Positions 20,556 to 31,059 of a stretch of 64,000 bases of DNA are shown piece by piece. Both the position numbers and the translations under genes were made by a program. The stretch spans positions 31,194 to 95,193 of the forward strand of contig CAIZIT010000078.1 of the NCBI GenBank assembly GCA_903933115.1, in the 5' to 3' direction. Position 1 is the first letter of the stretch, and the number at the start of each line of letters is the position of its first letter. The notes beneath the pieces were generated by a model. The model searched no databases. It worked only from the letters and a program-made list of their open reading frames with translations, and was not told the origin of the DNA. Source of the stretch: an uncultured Burkholderiales bacterium. GTDB lineage: Bacteria > Pseudomonadota > Gammaproteobacteria > Burkholderiales > Burkholderiaceae_C.

Positions 20556-20643
20556 AACTTTTCCATATCGATATGAGGGAGTCGGATGACCCATCCATGT
20601 GTCCCCCTATTATCTTCCATCATCACCAAATAATGCCTGAGGC

Positions 20644-20662
20644 TCTCGCAAATTCAGCGAGA
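20644..20662 (+). promoter_or_regulatory. Hairpin over the ybiB ribosome-binding site
   Basis: TCTCGC (20644-20649) and GCGAGA (20657-20662) form perfect 6-base arms around a 7-base loop, ending two bases before the ybiB ATG. The right arm holds the only purine-rich (GCGAGA) stretch that could act as a ribosome site, so the hairpin could limit translation. Confidence 0.35.
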
Positions 20663-20664
20663 AT

Positions 20665-21654
20665 ATGGCCATGAGCATCAGTCATTACATCAAAGAGATC
20701 GGTCGCGGCAAGCAAGGGGCCAGGCATTTAAGCACCGAGCAAGCCCGTAACCTGATGGAAAACATCTTGAGCGACCAAGTGAGCGAGCTGGAGTTGGGCG
20801 CTTTTTGCATTGCCATGAGAATCAAGGGCGAAACGCCCGAGGAGATGGTTGGTTTTTTGCAAGCCATGGAGTCACATATGGAAAAGTTGACGCCCAGCCT
20901 CCAACCCAAGGTCAACACAATGAGCGGTCAACTGGCCAAGCCCGTGATCGTGATTCCGAGTTACAACGGCGCAAGAAAACTACCCAATTTGACCCCTCTT
21001 TTGGCGGGTGCTTTGGCACTCCAACACTACCCAGTCCTTGTGCATGGATATACCACCGAAGACAAAAGGGTCAGCACCGAGGAGATTTTCAAACATTTAA
21101 ATTGGAGGGTTGCTGGTGACAACACCTCTGTAGAAGGCGTGAAACTTCAAGAGGGTGAGGCCTTGTACATCTCGATGAAACACTTGTCACCAAAAATCAC
21201 GGATTTATTGGATATTCGAAAAGTCATTGGCCTCAGAAATTCAAGCCACAGTTTGGTCAAAATTCTCAACCCCATTCAAGAGGGCTGGCCCGTCTTGCAA
21301 CTGTCCAGTTACACCCACCCCGAGTACTTGGAGTCGATGTCCAAAACATTTGAGCTTTTGGGTAAAAACGTGCTGTTTTTGAGAGGTACCGAGGGTGAAG
21401 CGGTGGCCGACCCCAGAAGAACGCCCAAAATGACAGGCTTTGTGAATGGCCAGGCCAAAACTTTGGTCGAGCAACGCCAAGGGACTGTCGAATCCCTCAA
21501 CGAACTTCCCCCAACCAATGACCCCAAAGAAACCTCTCAATACATTCAAGACGTTTTACAAGGTGCAGTGGAGATGCCCTCCTCAATCAGCGCGCAAATC
21601 AGCGCCATTGAGGAATTGAGCCGCCAAATTTGTACACCGATCACCCAAGATTGA
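20665..21654 (+). CDS. ybiB: DNA-binding protein YbiB (TrpD2 family)
   Basis: 329 residues with the anthranilate phosphoribosyltransferase fold but of the TrpD2/YbiB branch: YIKEIGRGKQGARHLSTEQA at the start, ELELGAFCIAMRIKGET, VIVIPSYNGARKLPNLTPLLA (about 93-113) and HGTEGEV-like LRGTEGEAVADPRR near 248. The close match to E. coli YbiB is from memory of that sequence. YbiB binds nucleic acid without enzyme activity and is SOS-regulated in E. coli; no LexA box is seen here. cobA begins 3 bases after its stop. Confidence 0.9.
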   Translation: MAMSISHYIKEIGRGKQGARHLSTEQARNLMENILSDQVSELELGAFCIAMRIKGETPEEMVGFLQAMESHMEKLTPSLQPKVNTMSGQLAKPVIVIPSYNGARKLPNLTPLLAGALALQHYPVLVHGYTTEDKRVSTEEIFKHLNWRVAGDNTSVEGVKLQEGEALYISMKHLSPKITDLLDIRKVIGLRNSSHSLVKILNPIQEGWPVLQLSSYTHPEYLESMSKTFELLGKNVLFLRGTEGEAVADPRRTPKMTGFVNGQAKTLVEQRQGTVESLNELPPTNDPKETSQYIQDVLQGAVEMPSSISAQISAIEELSRQICTPITQD

Positions 21655-21657
21655 ATC

Positions 21658-22467
21658 ATGTCTAGATTGAATGCCCCTGATGACAAAAATTCTAGCGATT
21701 GGCCCGTGGTGAAATTGGTGGGTGCGGGTCCTGGTGACCCTGAGCTTTTGACCCTGAAGGCCCTCAAAGCCATTCAAGCAGCCAGTGTGGTTTTGGTAGA
21801 CGACTTGGTTTCCCCTGAAATTTGTGCGCTCATCCCCATTGAGTGCAGGCAAATCTTTGTCGGCAAAAGGGGGGGGTGCAAATCCACGCCCCAAGCTTAC
21901 ATTGAAGAGTTGATGATTCAATGTGCCAAGGAAGGGGAAAGGGTTGTTCGGCTCAAGGGAGGCGACCCCTGCATTTTTGGGCGTGGAGGAGAGGAAATTG
22001 AAGCCCTTCGTGCACACCATGTCAATGCCGAAGTGATCAATGGCATCACATCAGGCCTCGCAGCGATGAGCTCGCTTGGGCTTTCCTTGACGCACCGTCA
22101 CCATGCCCATGGCGTTGTTTTCGTCACGGGACATGCCAAGGAAGGACAAGAAGGGGTCAATTGGACCGAACTCGGTCGTGTGTCACACAGCTCAAAATTG
22201 ACACTGATTGTCTACATGGGCATGAGCTTAACGAGAGAAATACAGCAAGGTTTGCTTGAAGGACTACCGGGCCACACACCCGTTGCAGTGATCGAGCGAG
22301 CAAGCTCAAAAGACCAACGCCATCTCATCACCAGCTTAGAGCAATTGATCCAAGACATCAAAACCCAAGGCTTCAAAAGCCCCTCAGTGATTGTGATTGG
22401 TGACGTTATTCGGGGCCTCGAAGCCCTGGAGTCTCAGGCCCCTATGTCGCTACCCAAGGCACCCTAG
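21658..22467 (+). CDS. cobA: Uroporphyrinogen-III C-methyltransferase
   Basis: 269 residues of the SUMT family, using SAM to methylate uroporphyrinogen III to precorrin-2 for siroheme and cobalamin. Motifs: VGAGPGDPELLTLKALKAI (residues 21-39), VGKRGG, RLKGGDPCIFGRGGEEIEAL (about 99-118) and GITSGLAAMSSLGLSLTHR. There is no CysG-type N-terminal domain. It follows ybiB almost directly and is likely cotranscribed. The C-terminal end is less conserved. Confidence 0.94.
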   Translation: MSRLNAPDDKNSSDWPVVKLVGAGPGDPELLTLKALKAIQAASVVLVDDLVSPEICALIPIECRQIFVGKRGGCKSTPQAYIEELMIQCAKEGERVVRLKGGDPCIFGRGGEEIEALRAHHVNAEVINGITSGLAAMSSLGLSLTHRHHAHGVVFVTGHAKEGQEGVNWTELGRVSHSSKLTLIVYMGMSLTREIQQGLLEGLPGHTPVAVIERASSKDQRHLITSLEQLIQDIKTQGFKSPSVIVIGDVIRGLEALESQAPMSLPKAP

Positions 22468-22541
22468 GATTCGCCGATTTTGCCCAACACCTTTGCTGCT
22501 AGGCACCAGAACCCTTGAGTTTCTATCTACAGGCGGTCTCT

Positions 22542-22566
22542 AAGCCGGGGAAAGGCTTCCTTTTTT
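22542..22566 (+). terminator. Probable terminator after cobA
   Basis: AAGCC (22542-22546) pairs with GGCTT (22554-22558), followed after two bases by six T (22561-22566). The stem is short but the T-run is good. Confidence 0.55.
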
Positions 22567-22704
22567 GATCTAATTTCCCCTTTAACTAGGGCAATACCGC
22601 ATGGAGAGCACCTCTATCGTGCGAAAATAGCCGCTTCGGGTCAATGGGCCACCCCATGCCTGCCCTTCCCAATCACTTTAGAGCTCAGCTATAGGAATTT
22701 TCAC

Positions 22705-23809
22705 ATGGACGCAGAACGTGCCAACTTGATCGGTTCAACCTTATCGAACCTTCAGACCAGAACCCTTGATCTTCGGGGGTATCTTTGACTACGATGCCAA
22801 ATCGGAACGTCTAAGAACAGTCAATGCGTCCCTTGAGGACCCCAGCGTTTGGAATGAACCCAAAAAAGCTCAAGAGTTGAGCAAAGAAAAGAAATCCCTC
22901 GAAGATGTGGTCGTTGTCTTGTCAAAACTTGAGCAAGAGATCGCTGACAATTTAGAACTCTTTGAGATGGTCAAGTCAGAAGACGATGACAATGCTTTGG
23001 TGGACATTGAGCTTGAAACGGCCAATTTGAACCAAAGCATTGAAAAGTTGGAATTCAGAAGAATGTTCAACAACCCTGCTGATCCTTGCAATGCTTTTTT
23101 GGACATCCAAGCAGGTGCAGGCGGCACGGAAGCTTGCGACTGGGCCAGTATGCTGCTCAGGCAGTACTTGAGATACGCTGAGCGAAAAAACTTCAAAGCC
23201 ACACTGGAAGATGAGTCGGCGGGAGATGTGGCAGGCATCAAGAGCGCAACCATTAAAATTGAAGGCGAATATGCCTTTGGTCTTTTGAGAACAGAGACCG
23301 GTGTACACCGCTTGGTGAGGAAATCACCCTTTGACTCATCCGGTGGCAGACACACCAGCTTCGCCAGTGTGTTTGTCTACCCTGAAGTCGATGATTCCAT
23401 CGAAATTGACATCAACCCCGCTGACGTTCGGGTCGACACCTTCAGAGCCAGCGGAGCAGGTGGACAGCACATCAACAAAACCGATTCAGCCGTTCGCTTG
23501 ACCCACATGCCGACAGGCATTGTGGTGCAGTGCCAAGACGGCAGGAGCCAACACAGCAACAGAGATGTGGCTTGGAAGCGTCTTCGCAGCAGGCTCTATG
23601 ACTTCGAGATGAGAAAACGCATGGAAGAGCAACAAAAGCTTGAAGACACCAAAACCGATGTGGGCTGGGGTCATCAAATTCGATCCTATGTTTTAGACCA
23701 AAGTCGAATCAAAGACCTCAGGACCTCGGTCGAAATCTCCAACACTCAAAAAGTGTTGGATGGAGACTTGGACGCTTTCATTGAGGCATCCCTCAAGCAA
23801 GGCGTTTGA
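22705..23809 (+). CDS. prfB: Peptide chain release factor 2 (programmed +1 frameshift)
   Basis: The gene needs a frameshift: codons 1-27 (22705-22785, beginning [11 protein letters not shown]) end in CTT followed by an in-frame TGA at 22786, and the rest continues in the +1 frame from 22787 ([10 protein letters not shown]). The product is 367 residues, normal for RF2. Seen: the SPF tripeptide at about 207-209 (VRKSPFDSS), which reads UGA/UAA, and the GGQ motif at about 252-254, which triggers peptide release. RF2 levels thus control their own synthesis, as in E. coli. It stands alone between cobA and pepN. Confidence 0.97.
22774..22789 (+). promoter_or_regulatory. RF2 recoding site
   Basis: CGGGGG TAT CTT TGA C: a Shine-Dalgarno-like run of G (22775-22779), three bases, then the slippery CTT and the in-frame TGA stop followed by C, a poor termination context. 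This is almost identical to the E. coli prfB site. Confidence 0.96.
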
Positions 23810-23911
23810 GATCTCGCTGTTCGACTCAAGTCACCCCAAAAGTTCCACCACTTTAACCGTCTTCATGCGGGTCAATAGACCGTAAAACAAAAGAAAATTC
23901 GAGGAGCCAAC

Positions 23912-26578
23912 GTGCAAGTAGATCATTCCAGTCCCCTTGTTCTCAGACAAGACTACCAAGCCAGCGCTTTTTTCATTGACCGAGTTGACCTGACCTTTGA
24001 CTTGGATGCGGTGAAAACTCGTGTGCTGAACAAAATGCAAGTGCGTCGCAACCCTGAGGTCGACCCCAGTGCCTTGAGGCTTCACGGTGAAGAGTTGAAC
24101 TTGGCCCGAGTGCTTGTGAATGGGCAAGGCACGTCTTTCAAAATGGAAGGTTCTGTCTTGGTGCTGGAGAATTTGCCAGAGGGACATGAGCCCTTTGAGT
24201 TGGAGATTTTCACCACCTGCAACCCCAGCAAAAACACCAAACTGATGGGCTTGTACGTGAGCCAAGGCTCTTTCTTCACGCAGTGTGAGGCTGAAGGATT
24301 CAGGAGAATTACTTATTTCCTCGATCGCCCAGATGTAATGTCTTCTTATACAGTTCTGTTAAAAGCTGACAAATCACTCTACCCCGTTTTACTCTCCAAC
24401 GGCAATTTGGTGGAGAGCGGTGTTTTAGAGGATGGGCGTCATTTTGCCAAGTGGTCTGACCCCCATAAAAAACCGTGTTACCTTTTTGCATTGGTGGCAG
24501 GACAATTGGTGTGTAGAGAGCAACGCATCACATCGCAAAAGGGCACAGAGCACTTGTTGCAAATTTATGTACGCCCGGGCGACTTGGATAAGACAGAACA
24601 CGCCATGAATTCGCTAATGGCCAGCATCGCTTGGGATGAGGCACGCTTTAATTTAAGCTTGGATCTTGAGCGCTTCATGATTGTTGCCACCTCCGACTTC
24701 AACATGGGTGCCATGGAGAACAAGGGCCTTAACATCTTCAACACCAAATTTGTATTGGCCAACTCACAAACGGCAACCGACTCGGACTTTGCCAACATCG
24801 AAAGTGTGGTGGCCCATGAGTATTTTCACAACTGGACAGGTAACCGTGTCACTTGCAGGGACTGGTTCCAACTGTCATTGAAGGAAGGCTTGACTGTTTT
24901 TAGAGATCAAGAGTTTTCTCAAGACATTGCTCATAAACCCTCTGCTCGGGCGGTCAAAAGAATTGAAGATGTGAGGCTTTTGAGGACCGTGCAATTTGCT
25001 GAAGACGCAGGCCCCATGTCTCACCCCGTGAGGCCTGATCAGTATCTCGAGATCAACAATTTCTACACCGTCACCATCTATGAAAAGGGTGCTGAAGTCG
25101 TTCGCATGATGCAGACCCTGGTGGGCAAAGAAGGCTTTAAAGCCGGAATGGCACTTTACTTTGAGCGCCATGATGGACAAGCGGTCACTTGTGATGACTT
25201 TGCACAAGCCATTGCAGATGCCAATCCACAATCTGCGCTGAAGGAGCACTTGGACATCTTTAAGCGTTGGTACTCCCAAGCGGGCACGCCTATTTTGAGA
25301 GCACATGGAGAATACGATGAGGCTCTAAAGCGCTATACGCTGCATTTGAACCAAATGCCCCCAAGCAATCATGCCAGCAATGAGCCTTATTTGATTCCCG
25401 TGGAGGTGGGGCTGTTGAATGCCTCAGGTCAAGAGACGCACGCCACCCAACTCTTGGTGTTGCACGAGTCGAGTGCTTCCTTTGTTTTTGAAAACGTGTC
25501 CAGCAAGCCCATCGCTTCCGTCTTGCGTCAATTCAGTGCGCCCGTTGTGTTGGAGCAACCCCTATCACAAAGTGAACTGTTGAATTTGATGGCGTTTGAT
25601 ACGGATCCTTTCAACCAATGGGATGCAGCTCAAAAGATTTGTCTCCAAGCTGCACTTGAAGCTTATGAGAAAAAAATCAAGGGAGATCTTGAATTCAACG
25701 ACCCCCTCTCTGCGGAACTCATGAATGCCTTGCGACAAATTCTTCGCAACCCCAATCTGGACAATGCATTCAAAGAATTGGTCCTCACTTTACCCAGTGA
25801 GTCCTATATTGCTGAGCAATTGACAGAGGTGGACCCAGCCTTGATCCATCAAATCAGAGAGCAAATGAAATCTCAATTGGCCAAGGACTTGTTTGAAGAC
25901 TGGGAGTGGATTTATCAAAATAACCAACTTCTTGGTGCCTACAAAGCTGAGCCCTTTGACATGGGACAAAGGGCCATCACATCCATGGCTTTGCAGTATC
26001 TGTGCTTGCAAGCCACCCAAACTGGCGACAAGGTTTGGCCAGGCATCACTTACCAAAAGTTCAAAGATGCGCACAACATGACCGAGCGTTTTGCGGCCAT
26101 GAGTGCCTTGGTCAATGCGGGACATGAACTCGGCGACAAAGCCTTGGCTCATTTTCACACCCTGTTTGCCAATGAGGCTTTGGTTTTGGACAAATGGTTT
26201 GCTCTGCAAGCCAGCGCCTGTGAGAGGCAAACACCGATATTGACCAAGGTCAAACAACTCACGCAGCACCCTGACTTTCACATTAAAAATCCCAACCGAG
26301 CAAGAAGCTTGATCTTCAGCTACTGCATGTCCAATCCCGGAGCCTTCCACAAAGCGGATGCATCCGGATATGTGTTTTGGGCTGAGAAAGTTCTTGAAAT
26401 TGATGCCATCAACCCTCAAGTGGCTGCAAGACTGGCCAGAGCTTTGGACCGATACAGAAAATTGGCTCAACCCTACCAAAATGCTGCGCACGAGGCGATC
26501 AAACGCGTTGCAGCCAAGGCCGACTTGAGCAACGATGTAAGAGAAGTCATCTCTAGAGCCCTAGGAGAGTCAAAATGA
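23912..26578 (+). CDS. pepN: Aminopeptidase N
   Basis: An 888-residue M1 zinc metallopeptidase, the gammaproteobacterial PepN type in length and layout. GAMEN substrate motif at 266-270; zinc site HEYFH at 302-306 with the third ligand Glu325 (SLKEGLTVF). The C-terminal part is helical ARM-like. It removes N-terminal residues from peptides in the cytoplasm. The start is a GTG at 23912 with GAGGAG five bases upstream; no ATG lies nearby in frame. fbp follows with a 4-base overlap. Confidence 0.97.
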   Translation: MQVDHSSPLVLRQDYQASAFFIDRVDLTFDLDAVKTRVLNKMQVRRNPEVDPSALRLHGEELNLARVLVNGQGTSFKMEGSVLVLENLPEGHEPFELEIFTTCNPSKNTKLMGLYVSQGSFFTQCEAEGFRRITYFLDRPDVMSSYTVLLKADKSLYPVLLSNGNLVESGVLEDGRHFAKWSDPHKKPCYLFALVAGQLVCREQRITSQKGTEHLLQIYVRPGDLDKTEHAMNSLMASIAWDEARFNLSLDLERFMIVATSDFNMGAMENKGLNIFNTKFVLANSQTATDSDFANIESVVAHEYFHNWTGNRVTCRDWFQLSLKEGLTVFRDQEFSQDIAHKPSARAVKRIEDVRLLRTVQFAEDAGPMSHPVRPDQYLEINNFYTVTIYEKGAEVVRMMQTLVGKEGFKAGMALYFERHDGQAVTCDDFAQAIADANPQSALKEHLDIFKRWYSQAGTPILRAHGEYDEALKRYTLHLNQMPPSNHASNEPYLIPVEVGLLNASGQETHATQLLVLHESSASFVFENVSSKPIASVLRQFSAPVVLEQPLSQSELLNLMAFDTDPFNQWDAAQKICLQAALEAYEKKIKGDLEFNDPLSAELMNALRQILRNPNLDNAFKELVLTLPSESYIAEQLTEVDPALIHQIREQMKSQLAKDLFEDWEWIYQNNQLLGAYKAEPFDMGQRAITSMALQYLCLQATQTGDKVWPGITYQKFKDAHNMTERFAAMSALVNAGHELGDKALAHFHTLFANEALVLDKWFALQASACERQTPILTKVKQLTQHPDFHIKNPNRARSLIFSYCMSNPGAFHKADASGYVFWAEKVLEIDAINPQVAARLARALDRYRKLAQPYQNAAHEAIKRVAAKADLSNDVREVISRALGESK

Positions 26579-27576
26579 GTATTTCATTGAGCAGGTATTT
26601 GGTCGAAGAACAAAGAGCCAAGGGCCACATTCCACCTGAACTTCGTCTTTTGCTAGAGGTCGTGGCACGCGCTTGTAAAGGCATCAGTCACGCGGTCAAC
26701 AAAGGTGCTTTAGGCGGCGTTTTGGGATCGGCTCACACAGAAAACATCCAAGGAGAAGTCCAAAAGAAATTGGACATCATTGCCAACGATGTTTTGATCG
26801 AGGCCAACGAGTGGGGAGGCCACCTGGCAGCAATGGCCTCTGAGGAAATGGATGACATTTACTGCGTGCCCAACCGCTATCCACAGGGGGAGTACTTGCT
26901 GCTCTTTGATCCACTGGATGGGTCAAGCAATATTGATGTCAATGTGAGCATTGGTACTATTTTTAGTGTTTTGAAAAAGAACACCTCTGCAACCAATGTG
27001 AACAAAGAGGATTTCCTCCAAAAGGGAAGCCAACAAGTGGCCGCTGGCTACTGCGTTTACGGACCGCAAACCACACTGGTGCTGACGGTGGGTGACGGAG
27101 TTGCCATGTTCACACTCGACCGAGAACAAGGCTCTTTTGTGTTGACGCAAGATCATGTTCAAATTCCTGTGGATACCAAAGAATTCGCCATCAACATGAG
27201 CAACATGCGCCACTGGGATGCGCCTGTCAAAAAATACATTGATGAGTGTTTGCTCGGCAAAGAGGGCCCCAGAGGCAAAGACTTCAACATGCGATGGATT
27301 GCATCCATGGTGGCTGACGTTCACAGAATTTTGACACGGGGTGGCGTTTTTATGTACCCATGGGACAAACGTGAGCCCCATAAGCCCGGGAAATTGCGTC
27401 TGATGTACGAGGCCAACCCCATGAGTTGGATCGTGGAGCAAGCCGGCGGAGCCTCCACCAATGGCAAAATGCGCATCATGGACATTGAGCCCCATGACCT
27501 GCATGAACGTGTGAGCGTGATTTTGGGCTCTAAAAATGAGGTCGATCGCGTGACCCAGTACCATTTGAGCGCATAA
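26575..27576 (+). CDS. fbp: Fructose-1,6-bisphosphatase class I
   Basis: 333 residues. The metal and substrate site is clear: [10 protein letters not shown], then [19 protein letters not shown] (about 110-128), the class I signature; [20 protein letters not shown] lies near the C-terminus. It hydrolyses fructose 1,6-bisphosphate in gluconeogenesis. The ATG overlaps the pepN stop by four bases, and a hairpin terminator follows. Confidence 0.98.
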   Translation: MSISLSRYLVEEQRAKGHIPPELRLLLEVVARACKGISHAVNKGALGGVLGSAHTENIQGEVQKKLDIIANDVLIEANEWGGHLAAMASEEMDDIYCVPNRYPQGEYLLLFDPLDGSSNIDVNVSIGTIFSVLKKNTSATNVNKEDFLQKGSQQVAAGYCVYGPQTTLVLTVGDGVAMFTLDREQGSFVLTQDHVQIPVDTKEFAINMSNMRHWDAPVKKYIDECLLGKEGPRGKDFNMRWIASMVADVHRILTRGGVFMYPWDKREPHKPGKLRLMYEANPMSWIVEQAGGASTNGKMRIMDIEPHDLHERVSVILGSKNEVDRVTQYHLSA

Positions 27577-27603
27577 AGATTTAAAAATCACTTCACTTGA
27601 AGT

Positions 27604-27645
27604 AAGCCCTCCACGCTTGAAAAAGGCCTGGGGGGCTTAATTTTG
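27604..27645 (+). terminator. Terminator after fbp
   Basis: AAGCCCTCCA (27604-27613) pairs with TGGGGGGCTT (27629-27638) with one T-G wobble, 15-base loop, followed by AATTTTG. It closes the pepN-fbp unit. Confidence 0.7.
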
Positions 27646-27855
27646 AGTGATCGATGGCCATGGGCAGGGCCATTCAAGCTCATTTGCATGCAATCAAAGA
27701 CGACGCGTGTAGGGTCTACCCCTTTGATCATGGTAAGTTCTATATTGGATGCTGACAAAAAGAACTACTATTGTTTTTTTTCGGACATGGCTTGATTTGA
27801 AAGCCCTCCATGGACTTTGGCACTTCAAACGAAAAACACCAAAGCCCACACACCG

Positions 27856-28851
27856 ATGTTACGCATGACCCACACTCTTTTTTTATCCCCTTGGCACCGA
27901 GCCCTTTTGCTGTGGATCTTGTTGGCTGCACTCATGGGCAAAGGCCTAGCTCAATCAGACTACCCCAACCGTCCGATCAAACTCATCTGTGTTCATGCAG
28001 CAGGAGGCAGTGCTGACGCCTTGTCCAGAGTTCTTGCAGATCGCTTGTCCAAACAACTCTCACAATCGGTGATTGTGGAGAACAAGCCCGGAGCGGGCAC
28101 CATGCTTGGTGCCACCCAAGTGGCCAATTCGCCAGCCGATGGCTATACCCTTTTGATGGCCAGTGTCACCACCCTCTCCATCAATCCGAGTCTATATGCC
28201 CAGATGAGCTACCAGCCTTTGAAGGATTTCGCCCCGGTCGCACTGGTGGCCCAAACGCCTTCTGTCTTGGCCGTCTCGCCCTCGGTGAACGCTAAAAACC
28301 TTAAAGAATTGCTCGATCTCTTGAAGGCCAATCCTGGTAAATTCAATTACAGCTCTCCTGGGCAAGGGACCTCTGCGCATTTGGCTGGAGCACTCTTTAC
28401 TTCGATGGCCAAAGTGGACGTCGTTCATATTCCCTACAAAGCCAGCGCATCGGCCGTACTGAGTTTGATGTCAGGTGAAGTGCAAATGACTTTTGAGAAC
28501 AGTTTGGTCCCCTTTAGCAAAAGTGGAAAACTCAGACCCATTGGCATTGCCAGTCTTAAGCGCTCCATCTCTTGGCCAGAGTTGCCAACCCTTGCTGAGC
28601 AAGGCCTAAGCGGCTACGAATCCACGGTTTGGTACGGGGTTGTTGCCCCAAGCGCAACGCCCGTTGAAATCGTCAAAAAGCTCAATGAAAACATCAATGT
28701 GGTCCTAACACAAAAGGAAATGCTCGACAAAATCAAGTCGCTCTCAGGTGACCCCGTTGGAGGGACGCCGGAAGCGTTCACCGAACGCATCAAATCTGAC
28801 ACCCACAAATGGGCTCAAGTGATCAAAACAGCTGGTGTCACGAGCGAATAA
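27856..28851 (+). CDS. Bug/TctC-family solute-binding receptor
   Basis: 331 residues from the ATG at 27856 (the frame opens with TTG at 27817, not used). A signal peptide with hydrophobic core (RALLLWILLAALMG) is probably cut after residue 32. The mature part has the family marks: DYPNRPIKLI, ADRLSKQLSQSVIVENKPGAGT, DGYTLL, VVHIPYK and DVPTLAE-like ELPTLAEQG. Such receptors bind mainly carboxylic acids; many have no linked transporter. The neighbouring NicC-like gene suggests an aromatic or heterocyclic acid, but this is inference. Confidence 0.92.
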   Translation: MLRMTHTLFLSPWHRALLLWILLAALMGKGLAQSDYPNRPIKLICVHAAGGSADALSRVLADRLSKQLSQSVIVENKPGAGTMLGATQVANSPADGYTLLMASVTTLSINPSLYAQMSYQPLKDFAPVALVAQTPSVLAVSPSVNAKNLKELLDLLKANPGKFNYSSPGQGTSAHLAGALFTSMAKVDVVHIPYKASASAVLSLMSGEVQMTFENSLVPFSKSGKLRPIGIASLKRSISWPELPTLAEQGLSGYESTVWYGVVAPSATPVEIVKKLNENINVVLTQKEMLDKIKSLSGDPVGGTPEAFTERIKSDTHKWAQVIKTAGVTSE

Positions 28852-28887
28852 CTTATACCCATCTTTTATCAAATACTCTGCAATGCC

Positions 28888-30036
28888 ATGACTTCGAATT
28901 CAAATCAACCCCACATCGCCATCATTGGAGCAGGCATTGGAGGCGTGGCTTGCGCCAGTGCTTTGGCCAAGTTTGGCATCAAAGCTCACATTTACGAACA
29001 AACCCACCAATTTTCAAGAGTAGGTGCAGGCATTCAAATGGGCCCCAATGCGACTCAAGTTTTACATGGACTTGGACTCAAGGAGCATTTGGCACAAAGT
29101 GCATTTCAACCCAAGACCAATCTCAACAGGGTTTGGGACTCCGGAGAGGTCAGCAACGACTACCCTTTGTCAGAACACGTGATCGCCAAGTACGGATCCC
29201 CCTTTTATGCCTTGCACCGAGGCGACTTGCATGAAGCCTTGACCCGCTTGGTGCCAAGTGAACAAATTCATTTGGGCAAGAAATTGACGGCCTTACACCA
29301 AGATGAAAACGGCGTGCAACTCGATTTTGCAGACGGTACCAAGGTGCAGGCCGATGCCGTCATTGGTGCAGATGGAGTCCATTCTCTGACTCGAGAAATT
29401 CTCCTTGGCCCTGAGGCCCCAAGATTCACAGGTCGCATTGCCTACAGAACCACATACCCCGCATCACGCCTGAAAGGGGTTGACATTGGTGAATCAAGAA
29501 CCAAATGGTGGGGACCCGATCGTCACATTGTGATTTATTACGTCACCAAGAAAAGAGATGAAATCTACTTTGTGACGAGCCAACCAGAGGACGCCTCATG
29601 GACCACCAAAGAGTCATGGTCCTCAAAGGGCGATCTCAAAACTCTTCAAGAGGCTTATTCTGGCTTTCACCCCGACGTGCAAGCGGTCATTGCAGCGTGC
29701 CCCGAGGTGCATAAATGGGCGCTATTTGAACGCGATCCTTTGAGCACATGGGTTCAGGGTCGAGTCCTCTTGCTGGGAGACTCTTGTCACCCCATGACGC
29801 CCTATATGGCTCAAGGTGCGGCAATGGCACTGGAGGACTCTGTGGTGTTGGCGAGATGCTTGGATGCCCATCAAGGCGAGGATCTGAACACCACCTTTAA
29901 CCTCTTTGAGGCCTTGCGTAAGCCCCGTACATCAGAGATTCAAAAAGCTTCAGGCGCCAATCAATGGATGCAAAATAAAACCAACCCTGACTGGGTTTAT
30001 GGCTACAACGCATGGACCACGCCCTTGGAGCTTTAG
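28888..30036 (+). CDS. FAD-dependent aromatic monooxygenase, NicC-like
   Basis: A 382-residue single-component flavin hydroxylase. FAD dinucleotide motif IIGAGIGGVACA (residues 12-23), the DG motif AVIGADGVHS (about 150) and the second FAD motif VLLLGDSCHPMTPYMAQGA (about 291-309). The segment TKWWGPDRHIVIYYVTKKRD and the C-terminal NPDWVYGYNAW resemble 6-hydroxynicotinate 3-monooxygenase (NicC) of Pseudomonas more than salicylate hydroxylase, judged from memory. No other nicotinate-pathway gene is nearby, so the substrate stays open. The Bug receptor gene lies 36 bases upstream in the same direction. Confidence 0.85.
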   Translation: MTSNSNQPHIAIIGAGIGGVACASALAKFGIKAHIYEQTHQFSRVGAGIQMGPNATQVLHGLGLKEHLAQSAFQPKTNLNRVWDSGEVSNDYPLSEHVIAKYGSPFYALHRGDLHEALTRLVPSEQIHLGKKLTALHQDENGVQLDFADGTKVQADAVIGADGVHSLTREILLGPEAPRFTGRIAYRTTYPASRLKGVDIGESRTKWWGPDRHIVIYYVTKKRDEIYFVTSQPEDASWTTKESWSSKGDLKTLQEAYSGFHPDVQAVIAACPEVHKWALFERDPLSTWVQGRVLLLGDSCHPMTPYMAQGAAMALEDSVVLARCLDAHQGEDLNTTFNLFEALRKPRTSEIQKASGANQWMQNKTNPDWVYGYNAWTTPLEL

Positions 30037-30066
30037 TCCTGACTCAAAACCGTCAGCCAAGCCCCA

Positions 30067-31059
30067 TCAAGAGACCTCAATTGCGATCTTGCCTGTTTGA
30101 CCATTGCTCATCAAATAGGCTTGAGCCGCATCGAGCTCACTCAGTTGAAAGCTCCGGTCCAAGATCACTTTGATGGACCCATTGGCAACGCCTAGGGCAC
30201 AGTCCTCATCAAAACGCCTGGTGCACTCTTGAGTCTGTGACACGGTCCGCGTTCTAAAGGTTCGGCCAATGACACTTGCGTTTTTTCTGGCCAATTCATC
30301 CAAGTTGAGATGGGCCATGCTTCCTGCGTTTCGCCCCACAGTGATCAAACGTCCGCCCAACGCCAAGGCTTTCATATTGGCATCAAAGAGGCTCGATCCG
30401 ACTTGATCCATGATCAAGTCCACCCCTTGGCCTTCGGTCATGGCAAGGAGTTGATCCACCCATTGAGTGTCTTCGGTGTTGAAAACGGCGCTTGCACCCA
30501 AAGTTTTCAGAGAAGCCACTTTGTGATCAGAACGCGTCGTTGCAAAAACCTGCTCAACCCCCAAATACCGGGCCATTTGAATACCTGTGACGCCCACACC
30601 GGAAGAACCCGCGGTGACCAACACACGCTTGGCTGACTTGATGTCTCCAGCCGTCACCAAAGCATCGTGAGCAGTGATGAACACATTGGGGATGCAGCCC
30701 GCCTCGAGCCAAGAGACACTGCTCGGTTTTTTCATGAGAGACTTCTCTGGAGCGATGGCAAACTGGGCAAAACCAGCTGGTGATCTGGTCATCACCTCAT
30801 CGCCCACCTTCCAGCCTTGAACCCCTTCACCCACTGCACAAATGACACCAGCAAACTCAATGCCCGTGACCAAGGGTTTTGCTGAAGGATCTTTGTGCTT
30901 TAAAACCGACTGCGTTTCTCCTCGGTTGACCGATGAGGACTTGACTTGGACCAGCACTTCGTGAGGACCAGGTGTGGGGATCTTGACCTCTGTGGCTTGG
31001 TACCGTCCTCCCTCAGGGGTAGGCAAAACCAACATTTGTACCATGGTGGTTGGAGTCAT
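30067..31059 (-). CDS. Zinc-independent MDR-family oxidoreductase
   Basis: 330 residues from the ATG at 31059 (MTPTTMVQMLVLP), chosen for the GCGGGA upstream; an open frame continues to 31113. A GroES-like domain (VKSSSVNRGE..GIEFAGVICAVGEGV) precedes a Rossmann domain (VLVTAGSSGVGVTGIQMARYLG). The catalytic zinc cysteine and histidine are missing, so a quinone- or enoyl-reductase-type reaction is likely. It is convergent with the NicC-like gene, with only about 30 bases between stops. Substrate unknown. Confidence 0.85.
   Translation of the reverse strand: MTPTTMVQMLVLPTPEGGRYQATEVKIPTPGPHEVLVQVKSSSVNRGETQSVLKHKDPSAKPLVTGIEFAGVICAVGEGVQGWKVGDEVMTRSPAGFAQFAIAPEKSLMKKPSSVSWLEAGCIPNVFITAHDALVTAGDIKSAKRVLVTAGSSGVGVTGIQMARYLGVEQVFATTRSDHKVASLKTLGASAVFNTEDTQWVDQLLAMTEGQGVDLIMDQVGSSLFDANMKALALGGRLITVGRNAGSMAHLNLDELARKNASVIGRTFRTRTVSQTQECTRRFDEDCALGVANGSIKVILDRSFQLSELDAAQAYLMSNGQTGKIAIEVS

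Noticed and set aside
23831..24265. Minus-strand frame of 144 codons
   Set aside because: It is antisense to the start of pepN, which has clear motifs and a good ribosome site.
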